Shown one piece after another: positions 30,785-37,119 of a stretch of DNA of 64,000 nucleotides. The translations under genes were made by a program, and so were the position numbers. Below the pieces are notes generated by a model, which was not told the origin of the DNA, searched no databases, and saw only the letters and a list, made by a program, of their open reading frames with translations. The stretch is from Solimonas aquatica (lineage in GTDB: Bacteria > Pseudomonadota > Gammaproteobacteria > Nevskiales > Nevskiaceae), in NCBI RefSeq assembly GCF_900111015.1, contig NZ_FOFS01000004.1:235316-299315 (forward strand). Direction: 5' to 3'. How positions within the stretch are numbered: position 1 is the first letter of the stretch; every line of letters begins with the position of its first letter.

Positions 30785-30843
30785 CCGGGTTTCAACAGCG
30801 CGACGCCGCATCGCCTCACCCCTCACCTCTCATGCTTCAGGCT

Positions 30844-31587
30844 TCAGCTGCCCAGGCGCGTGATGGTGGAGGCCGCCGAGGCGTTGTCCTCGGTGGCTTT
30901 CATCAGCTTGGTCTGCGCTTCGAACTGCCGCGACAGGCTGATCATCTGCACCATGGCCTCGGGTAGATTGACGTTGCTGGATTCCAGCGTGCCGCTGGCC
31001 AGGAACTGGCCGCTGGCCGGGTCCAGAGTCACGCCGTTCTTGGCGTGCATCAGGCCGTCCGTGCCACGCTGCAGCTGCTCGGGCTTGGCGGTGACGACTT
31101 TCAGGCGCCCGATGGCCGACAGCGTCGCCGCGCTCTGGCCTTGCGGCTGCACGGTGATGGTGCCGTCGCCGCCGATCTTCAGCGTGCTGGCCGGCGGAAC
31201 CGTGATCGGTCCGCCATCGCCCAGCACCGCGAGCCCGCCGGCGGTGCGCAGCTGGCCGGTGGCATCGATCTGCAGATCACCCGCCTTGGTATAGGCCTCG
31301 CTGCCGTCGGCACCCTGCACTGCCAGCCAGGCATCCTGACGCAAGGCCACGTCCAGATCGCGGCCGGTGGTCTGCATCGCGCCGCCGCTGCTGTCCCAGC
31401 CCAGGTCGGCACCGATGGCGTTGACGCGCGTCGGCAGGCCCGGTCCCTGGATCGCTTTCGCCTGGCTCGACAAGAGCTGCGCGCGAAAGCCGGTGGTGCC
31501 GGCGTTGGCGATGTTGTTGCTGTTGACGGCCTGCTGGCGCAGCGTTTCCGCTGCGCCGCTGGCGGCCACATAGAGCGCGCGATCCAT
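30844..31587 (-). CDS. flgF: Flagellar proximal rod protein FlgF
   Basis: A 247-aa proximal rod subunit. It begins MDRALYVAASGAAETLRQQA and continues NSNNIANAGTTGFRAQLL, a FlgF variant of the rod signature; the C-terminus SSNVNLPEAMVQMISLSRQF is the paired helix. The central part has GGAMQTTGRDLDVALRQDAW. Length matches the family. It lies 23 bp after flgE and is followed by the REP-like pair. Confidence 0.96.
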   Translation of the reverse strand: MDRALYVAASGAAETLRQQAVNSNNIANAGTTGFRAQLLSSQAKAIQGPGLPTRVNAIGADLGWDSSGGAMQTTGRDLDVALRQDAWLAVQGADGSEAYTKAGDLQIDATGQLRTAGGLAVLGDGGPITVPPASTLKIGGDGTITVQPQGQSAATLSAIGRLKVVTAKPEQLQRGTDGLMHAKNGVTLDPASGQFLASGTLESSNVNLPEAMVQMISLSRQFEAQTKLMKATEDNASAASTITRLGS

Positions 31588-31610
31588 GGCGTCAGAGACC
31601 TAGTGGGCGA

Positions 31611-32819
31611 TCAGCGCAGATTGATGATGGTCTGCGTGATCTCGTCGGAGGTGGAGATCATTTTCGCGTTCGCCTGGTAATTGCGCTGCGCGGTGATCAT
31701 GTGCACCAGCTGCGCGGTGACATCCACGTTGGAGTCTTCCAGCGAACCGGACTGCACGGCGCCGAAACCCGGCGAACCGGCGGCGCCCACCTGCGGCGAA
31801 CCGGAGGCATAGGTAGCGGCCCAGGTGTTGGAGCCCAGCTGCTGCAGGCCCTGGTTGCTGGCGAAGCGGGTCAGCGCCACCTGGCCCAGCGGCGTGGCCT
31901 GGCCATTGGTATAGCGCGCCGACACCACGCCCTCGGAATCGATCGAGATGGTGGTGAGCTGGCCGGTGGCATAGCCATCCTGCGTGGAGCTGCTGGAGAA
32001 GCTGTTGCCGTACTGCGTGGAGTCGGCGACATTGAGATTGACCGCCAGATTGGCCGAGCCGTTGCTGGAGGTGAAGGCCATGGCCACGGTGCCGCCGGCC
32101 GGCGTGGTCAGCGCGCCGGCGCTGTCGTAGGTGAGCGTGGCAGTGCCGGCGTCGGTGCCGTCGATCTGCGTGTGCACGTCCCAGCTGTTGGCGGTGGCGT
32201 TCTTCACGAAGTACAGGCTGGCCTGATGCGCCACACCCAGCGAGTCATAGACGGTGACCGCCGTGCTCTGGTTGTAGCTCGTGGCATCGGTGGCATCGAA
32301 CGTGGTGTTGGAAGGCTGCGTGGCATTGGCCGGCAGGTTGAAGTCGGCGCTGATGCCGGTGGTGGCCTTCGGCGGATTGGTCGAGGTGGACAGCTGCAGG
32401 TCGGACAGGTTCGCGGTGTCGAAATTGCCGTTGGACAGCGCCGGGAACACCTGCAGGCGCGAGCCGGTGGAGGTCACCACGTAGCCGCTGGTGTCGGTGC
32501 TGAACGAACCGTTGCGGGTATAGGCCAGCGCGCCGTTGTCGGAAACCGTGAAGAAGCCGTCGCCGGAGATCGCCATGTCCAGCGAATTGCCGGTGGCGCT
32601 GACATTGCCCTGATCAAACTGCTGCGCCACGCGCGAGGTGTAGACGCCGGCACCGGTCGCCGCCGCGGCGGTGCCGTAGGCGGAGATCGGGAAGATGTCG
32701 GCGAACTCGGCGCGCGACTGCTTGAAGCCGGTGGTGCCGACGTTGGCGAGGTTGTTGGCGGTGACGTTGAGATCCGAAACCGCGGCATTGAGACCGGACA
32801 GGGCAATCTGGAAAGACAT
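31611..32819 (-). CDS. flgE: Flagellar hook protein FlgE
   Basis: A 402-aa hook subunit, the universal joint outside the cell. The start MSFQIALSGLNAAVSDLNVT and NNLANVGTTGFKQSRAEFAD are diagnostic, followed by GNSLDMAISGDGFFTVSDNG. The C-terminus EDSNVDVTAQLVHMITAQRN is the conserved coiled coil. The variable Ser/Thr/Asp-rich middle (about 135-290) is exposed on the hook. It lies 32 bp after flgD. Confidence 0.97.
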   Translation of the reverse strand: MSFQIALSGLNAAVSDLNVTANNLANVGTTGFKQSRAEFADIFPISAYGTAAAATGAGVYTSRVAQQFDQGNVSATGNSLDMAISGDGFFTVSDNGALAYTRNGSFSTDTSGYVVTSTGSRLQVFPALSNGNFDTANLSDLQLSTSTNPPKATTGISADFNLPANATQPSNTTFDATDATSYNQSTAVTVYDSLGVAHQASLYFVKNATANSWDVHTQIDGTDAGTATLTYDSAGALTTPAGGTVAMAFTSSNGSANLAVNLNVADSTQYGNSFSSSSTQDGYATGQLTTISIDSEGVVSARYTNGQATPLGQVALTRFASNQGLQQLGSNTWAATYASGSPQVGAAGSPGFGAVQSGSLEDSNVDVTAQLVHMITAQRNYQANAKMISTSDEITQTIINLR

Positions 32820-32851
32820 GGTGGGTTCCTCTGCGAAAAATGATGTTGGGT

Positions 32852-33544
32852 TTACTGCAGGATCTGGCGCACGCCGGAGAGGCTGACCGCGGACAGACCG
32901 GTGAGATCGAGGGTGACGGTGTTGTTGGCCACTTCCACACCGGCCACCGGTGCGGCGCCGTAAGTGGTGAGGGCGGTGGCCTTGCCGTCGCTGCCGGTCA
33001 CCGTGGCTTTTATCGTGTAGGTGCCGGCGGCGGCGGTATCACCGCTGTCGGTGCTGCCGTCCCAGCTGAAATTCACCAGGCCGGATGCCTGCGTGCCGAG
33101 ATCCAGCGACTTCACCAGCTCGCCGCCGGCGTTGTAGATGCCGACCTTGACCGCGCCGCTGGCACTGTTCTGCACCGCGCCCTGCATCTGCCCGTCGGCG
33201 GACTTGTAAGCCTGGCCACCGGCGACCAGCACCTGATGGCCGACCAGATTGGCCGCCTGCAGTGTCTGGTTGGAGGTAAGCGAGCTGCTCAGCGCTTCGA
33301 TGGACGTCTGCAGGCCCTGAATGCCCGAGACCGTGCTGATCTGCGCCAGCTGGCTGACGAACTGCGAGTTGTCCATGGGCTTGGTCGGGTCCTGGTTCTT
33401 CAGCTGCGCGGTGAGCAGGGTGAGAAAATTCTGCTGACTGACTTCCGAGCTGCCGCTGGCGCTGCTGCTGGAACCGGAGCTGGCGCTGGTGCCGGCACTC
33501 TTGCCGAGCACGGAAGCCAGCGTGGCATTGTCGATGGTGGACAT
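32852..33544 (-). CDS. flgD: Flagellar hook assembly scaffold FlgD
   Basis: A 230-aa hook-cap protein that guides FlgE assembly and is then discarded. The N-terminal export part is Ser/Ala-rich; the conserved core FLTLLTAQLKNQDPTKPMDN with QFVSQLAQISTVSGIQGLQ is diagnostic. The C-terminal half contains FlgD Ig-like and Tudor-like domains, with TYTIKATVTGSDGKA near residue 180. The ATG at 33544 gives MSTIDNATLAS; the frame is open farther upstream but overlaps flgC. Confidence 0.96.
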   Translation of the reverse strand: MSTIDNATLASVLGKSAGTSASSGSSSSASGSSEVSQQNFLTLLTAQLKNQDPTKPMDNSQFVSQLAQISTVSGIQGLQTSIEALSSSLTSNQTLQAANLVGHQVLVAGGQAYKSADGQMQGAVQNSASGAVKVGIYNAGGELVKSLDLGTQASGLVNFSWDGSTDSGDTAAAGTYTIKATVTGSDGKATALTTYGAAPVAGVEVANNTVTLDLTGLSAVSLSGVRQILQ

Positions 33545-33576
33545 GATCGTAAATCCTGTTGGGATGGGGGCGCGGC

Positions 33577-33984
33577 TTATCGGCCGAGCGTGAGCGTGCG
33601 CGTCGCCAGATCCTTGGCGGTGTTCATCACGTCGACGCTGGATTGATAGGAACGCGAGGCGGAGATCATGTTGACCATCTCCTCCACGACATTGATGCCG
33701 GGTGCATAGACATAACCGTCGGCGTCGGCGAGCGGATGACCCGGCTCGTAACGCTTCTCCGCCGGCTTGCCGCTTTCGACGATGCCGCTCACCTGCACGC
33801 CGGCGCTGTCGGGATAGCCCTGCTCCACCGCCGCCTTGAACACCGGCAGGCGTTCCTTGTAGACGGTGTTGGGATCGCCGCTGACGTTGTCGGCATTGGC
33901 CAGATTGCTGGCGACGGTATTCAGGCGCGCGGACTGCGCACTCATGGCGCTGCCGGCGATATCGAAGATACGGAAGGAGCTCAT
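33577..33984 (-). CDS. flgC: Flagellar proximal rod protein FlgC
   Basis: A 135-aa rod subunit of standard length. The N-terminus MSSFRIFDIAGSAMSAQSAR and LNTVASNLANADNVSGDPN carry the rod signature; the C-terminus INVVEEMVNMISASRSYQSS is the second helix. It lies 2 bp after flgB and 32 bp before flgD. Confidence 0.97.
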   Translation of the reverse strand: MSSFRIFDIAGSAMSAQSARLNTVASNLANADNVSGDPNTVYKERLPVFKAAVEQGYPDSAGVQVSGIVESGKPAEKRYEPGHPLADADGYVYAPGINVVEEMVNMISASRSYQSSVDVMNTAKDLATRTLTLGR

Positions 33985-33986
33985 GA

Positions 33987-34382
33987 TTATTGTCCGGTGA
34001 TGGCGGAGAGCAGGCTCTTGACGCGGCCATCGATGAAATTGAGGCTCGCCTGATAACGCAGCGCCGCGTCGGCGAACTGCGCCTGCTCGACCTGGGTATC
34101 CACGGTGTTGCCGTCTTCCGAAGGCTGCGTGGCCAGACGCCAGATCGGCTGCGTGTCCGCCACCAGATTGGAATTGGTGGACGCGATCAGCTTGCCGTTG
34201 TGGGCATTGGCCTTGTCGAGCTGGGTCTGCGCCTGTGCCAGCACGCTGCGAAAATCGACGTCGCGCGCCTCGAAGCCTGGCGTATCGGCATTGGCGATAT
34301 TGGCGGCGATCAGTTCAAGACGACGTCGCTGCACCTGCAGCGCCGGTTCCTGTATACCAAACAGCGGATCTGTGATGGCCAT
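33987..34382 (-). CDS. flgB: Flagellar proximal rod protein FlgB
   Basis: A 131-aa rod subunit, first in the operon. It starts MAITDPLFGIQEPALQVQRR and continues LIAANIANADTPGFEARDVD, the typical FlgB form of the rod signature. The C-terminus FADAALRYQASLNFIDGRVK is the paired helix. A sigma54 promoter lies just upstream, so this gene opens the flgBCDEFGHIJKL transcript. Confidence 0.97.
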   Translation of the reverse strand: MAITDPLFGIQEPALQVQRRRLELIAANIANADTPGFEARDVDFRSVLAQAQTQLDKANAHNGKLIASTNSNLVADTQPIWRLATQPSEDGNTVDTQVEQAQFADAALRYQASLNFIDGRVKSLLSAITGQ

Positions 34383-34416
34383 TGCAGCGGCCTCGTTGGA
34401 AGTCCGCTGTCATCGA

Positions 34417-34432
34417 GGCAAGTCCTGTGCCT
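34417..34432 (-). promoter_or_regulatory. Sigma54 (RpoN) promoter of flgB
   Basis: On the minus strand AGGCACAGGACTTGCC has GG and GC exactly 10 nt apart, matching the -24/-12 consensus. The start of transcription would lie about 23 nt before the flgB ATG. In polar-flagellated bacteria such promoters are activated by FleQ/FlrA-type enhancer proteins, which are not in this window. Confidence 0.8.
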
Positions 34433-34445
34433 GCGCGTTTTCGCC

Positions 34446-35381
34446 CTAGGCGACGGCGGTTTGACACTGCCTGACGCGGTCCAGCACCGCCTGCGCCAGT
34501 TCGTTGGAATTGAACTTGGCGATGAAGCGGTCGGCACCCACGCGCTGCACCATGGCGTTGTTGAAACCGCCGGACAGCGAGGTGTGCAGCAGGATATAGA
34601 GATCACGCAGCTTCGGATCGCGACGGATTTCCGTCGTGAGGCGATAACCATCCATGGCCGGCATCTCGATATCGGAGATCACCATCAACAGCTGCGAGGA
34701 CGGCGGCGCGGCCTGCGACATCGCCTGCAGACGCTCCAGCGCTTCGCGGCCGTCGGCGACCAGGATCGCTTCGATGCCCAGCTGATTGAGCACTTTCTCG
34801 ATCTGGTTGCGCGCCACCCGCGAGTCATCGGCCACCAGAACCTTGAGCTGCGCGGCTTCGAGGCGCTGCGCCTCGCCGACCATGTCGTCGGACAGGCTCG
34901 GCGAGCCGCCGAGGATTTCGGCCAGCACCTTTTCCACGTCGATGATTTCCACCAGCTGGCTGCCGACGCGGGCCACCGCCGTCAGATAACCGTCGAGCGA
35001 GGAACCCGGCGGCGGCTGCAGGGAGCTGACGTCCAGATGCACGATGCGCTCGACCTGCGTCACCAGAAACGCCTGCACGCTGCGATTGAATTCCGCGACG
35101 ATCAGATGCTGCGAAGCATTGGGATCGGCCAGCTCACAGTCGATGGCGCGCGCCAGATCGATGACCGGCACCACACGCCCGCGCAGATCGACCACGCCGC
35201 GCACATGCGGATGCGCGCCGGGCAGCTGCGCCAGCGGCGGACAGCGCAGCACTTCCAGCACCTTGAACACATTGATGCCAAAAACCTGGCGGGCGTCGAG
35301 CCGGAACAGCAGCAACGCGAGTCGGTTATGACCGGCGAGCTGTGTGCTGCGGTCGATGCTTTCCAGCAATCCTGTAGCCAT
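34446..35381 (-). CDS. cheV: Chemotaxis coupling/receiver protein CheV
   Basis: A 311-aa CheW-receiver fusion that couples chemoreceptors to CheA and may act in adaptation. The CheW domain (about 10-165) has VFGINVFKVLEVLRCPPLAQ and HVRGVVDLRGRVVPVIDLA. The receiver domain (about 178-300) has KVLVADDSRVARNQIEKVL, the phosphorylation site VISDIEMPAMDGYRL and the switch Lys in RFIAKFNSNELA. It lies upstream of flgB on the same strand and has its own sigma28 promoter. Confidence 0.96.
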   Translation of the reverse strand: MATGLLESIDRSTQLAGHNRLALLLFRLDARQVFGINVFKVLEVLRCPPLAQLPGAHPHVRGVVDLRGRVVPVIDLARAIDCELADPNASQHLIVAEFNRSVQAFLVTQVERIVHLDVSSLQPPPGSSLDGYLTAVARVGSQLVEIIDVEKVLAEILGGSPSLSDDMVGEAQRLEAAQLKVLVADDSRVARNQIEKVLNQLGIEAILVADGREALERLQAMSQAAPPSSQLLMVISDIEMPAMDGYRLTTEIRRDPKLRDLYILLHTSLSGGFNNAMVQRVGADRFIAKFNSNELAQAVLDRVRQCQTAVA

Positions 35382-35408
35382 GGTGTGTTCGTCGATTGTC
35401 CTGCTGCG

Positions 35409-35435
35409 CTAACGGCCATCAGGCCATGAACTTGA
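35409..35435 (-). promoter_or_regulatory. Sigma28 (FliA) promoter of cheV
   Basis: On the minus strand TCAAGTTC (35428-35435) and GCCGTTAG (35409-35416) are 11 nt apart, the exact FliA spacing. The leader to the cheV ATG would be about 20 nt. It strongly resembles the flgM promoter in the same window. Confidence 0.75.
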
Positions 35436-35489
35436 GACGCCGGCGCGGCGTGCGCGGTGAACGGTGTCTGCGGCGCGACCGGCGCGGCC

Positions 35490-35505
35490 GGGCACAGGCC
35501 TTGCC
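35490..35505 (+). promoter_or_regulatory. Sigma54 (RpoN) promoter of flgA
   Basis: GGGCACAGGCCTTGCC has GG (35491-35492) and GC (35503-35504) separated by 10 nt. Transcription would begin near 35516, only about 2 nt before the flgA ATG at 35518. Confidence 0.75.
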
Positions 35506-35517
35506 TGCCTCCCGGAC

Positions 35518-36219
35518 ATGAAAGCCCGTCCGTCGTTTTTCCGTTATCCCTGCCTGCTGGCCCTGCTGTTGCTGGCGCCGGCGGGCGGCGTCCAGGCCCA
35601 GGATTTCGAAAGCACCGCGCGCATCGCCGAACTCGCCGAGCAGGCCGTGGCCCGCAATCTTCCGCCCAGCGCCGAGGTGCACGCCGAAACACCCGACGCA
35701 AGGCTGCGACTGCCGGCCTGTGCGCAGCGGCCGCAGGCCGAGCCGGGCGCGGCGCGCGGCGCCAGCGTCAATGTCGCGGTGCGCTGCGCACAGCCGGCGC
35801 CCTGGCAGGTCTATGTCGGCGTGCGGGTGCGCGATCCGCGACCGGTGCCGGTACTCGGCCGCGCCGTACAGCGCGGCGAAGTCCTGGATCCGGCGACGCT
35901 GCAGACCGAGACCCGTGACATCGCGCAGCTGCCCTTCGGCTATCTGGAGATGCCGGCGCGTTATGCCGGCTATGAATTCCGCCGTCCGCTCGCCGCTGGT
36001 CAGGCGCCGGGCCCCGATGATCTGACGCCGCCGAAGTGGGTCAAGCGCGGCGATACCGTGCAGCTCGTGGCCCGTGGCAGCGGCATCGAGATTCGCGCCG
36101 AGGGCCGGGCGATGGCCGATGCCGTCGCTGGCGCACGCGTGGGCGTCGAAAACAGCCGCTCCAAGCGCATCGTCGAGGGCGTGGTCAGCGCCCCGGGCGT
36201 GGTGGAGATCCGTTTGTGA
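35518..36219 (+). CDS. flgA: Flagellar P-ring assembly chaperone FlgA
   Basis: A 233-aa periplasmic chaperone for FlgI. A signal peptide (MKARPSFFRYPCLLALLLLA, cleavage near VQAQ) is followed by an acidic region and the SAF-domain core (VGVRVRDPRPVPVLGRAVQR, ATLQTETRDIAQLPFGY) and the C-terminal VKRGDTVQLVARGSGIEIRA. The ATG at 35518 gives a complete signal peptide. It is transcribed divergently from cheV and upstream of flgMN, the usual Pseudomonas-type order. Confidence 0.95.
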   Translation: MKARPSFFRYPCLLALLLLAPAGGVQAQDFESTARIAELAEQAVARNLPPSAEVHAETPDARLRLPACAQRPQAEPGAARGASVNVAVRCAQPAPWQVYVGVRVRDPRPVPVLGRAVQRGEVLDPATLQTETRDIAQLPFGYLEMPARYAGYEFRRPLAAGQAPGPDDLTPPKWVKRGDTVQLVARGSGIEIRAEGRAMADAVAGARVGVENSRSKRIVEGVVSAPGVVEIRL

Positions 36220-36238
36220 GCCTGCCGCGCCCCTCCCC

Positions 36239-36265
36239 TCAAGTTTTGTTCCAGCCAGCCGTTAC
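36239..36265 (+). promoter_or_regulatory. Sigma28 (FliA) promoter of flgM
   Basis: TCAAGTTT (36239-36246) and GCCGTTAC (36258-36265) are 11 nt apart. The leader to the flgM ATG would be about 24 nt. FliA control of its own anti-sigma factor is the usual feedback. Confidence 0.8.
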
Positions 36266-36297
36266 ACTGGGCATACGGCTACTTTGGAACACCTGTC

Positions 36298-36618
36298 ATG
36301 TCCGACAAGATTCAACCCGGCGGCGTCAATCGCTACGGCCCCGTTGCCGGCAGCTCGCGCAGCAGCAGCGTCAGCGCCGACAAGACCGGCAGCGCCTCGA
36401 GCAGCGGCGCGGCCGGCAAGCGTGGCGATTCGGTCAGCCTGACCGGCGAGGCCTCGCTGCTGCAGGAGGCGCATGCCGCCGCCAGCGGTGCCAGCGGCGT
36501 CAACAGCGCCCTGGTCTCGGAAGTGAAGCAGCAGCTGCGGGACGGCACCTACAAGTCCGACCCGCAGATGATCGCCAGCAAGATGCTCAAGACTGAATGG
36601 GAGCTCGCCAGCACATGA
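36298..36618 (+). CDS. flgM: Anti-sigma28 factor FlgM
   Basis: A 106-aa protein that binds FliA and is exported once the hook is complete, releasing late gene expression. The N-terminus (MSDKIQPGGVNRYG) and the Ser/Gly/Ala-rich disordered first half are typical; the conserved C-terminal helix region includes VNSALVSEVKQQLRDGTYKS and DPQMIASKMLKTEWELA. Its stop codon overlaps the flgN start (ATGA). Confidence 0.93.
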   Translation: MSDKIQPGGVNRYGPVAGSSRSSSVSADKTGSASSSGAAGKRGDSVSLTGEASLLQEAHAAASGASGVNSALVSEVKQQLRDGTYKSDPQMIASKMLKTEWELAST

Positions 36619-37082
36619 ACCCGATCGCCAACGCCTCGCTCGAAGACCGCCTGCAGCAGAACCTGCAGGCCCAGCTCGACTGCACCCGCCAGCTGGCGGA
36701 GCTGCTGAGCCAGGAGCGTGGCGCCTTGGTCGGCAGTGATGTGGAGCGCCTGGAACAACTCACGCAGGCCAAGGCCGAGGCCGCCGGCCAGCTGCAGAAC
36801 CTGCATCGCGGTCTGCTGCAGCTGCGCGGCAATTCGCGCCAGGCCCTGGACCTCTGGCTCGGCGGCCTGCGGGCGGCGCTGCTGGCGCAGTGGCGGCAGT
36901 TGATCGAACTCGCCGAGCAATGCCGGCGGGCCAATGATGACAACGCCCAGCTGCTCGCCTCGCGCGAAGCGCAGCTGCGCAACACCCTGCGCGTGCTGCG
37001 CCCCGCCGGCAGCGCCGAAGTCTACGGCCGCCGCGGCAGCTTCGACCTGGGCCTGCCCGGCCGCAGCTTCGGCAGCGCCTGA
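36615..37082 (+). CDS. flgN: Flagellar export chaperone FlgN
   Basis: A 155-aa helical cytoplasmic chaperone for FlgK and FlgL. It is almost entirely coiled coil: LQAQLDCTRQLAELLSQERG and LEQLTQAKAEAAGQLQNLHR, with the LLASREAQLRNTLRVLR segment near the C-terminus that binds clients in the family. It overlaps flgM by 4 bp, so the pair is translationally coupled. It converges on glnE. Confidence 0.92.
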   Translation: MNPIANASLEDRLQQNLQAQLDCTRQLAELLSQERGALVGSDVERLEQLTQAKAEAAGQLQNLHRGLLQLRGNSRQALDLWLGGLRAALLAQWRQLIELAEQCRRANDDNAQLLASREAQLRNTLRVLRPAGSAEVYGRRGSFDLGLPGRSFGSA

Positions 37083-37119
37083 AGCCCCGCCTGCGGCGCA
37101 CGCCGCGCCGGCAATTTCC

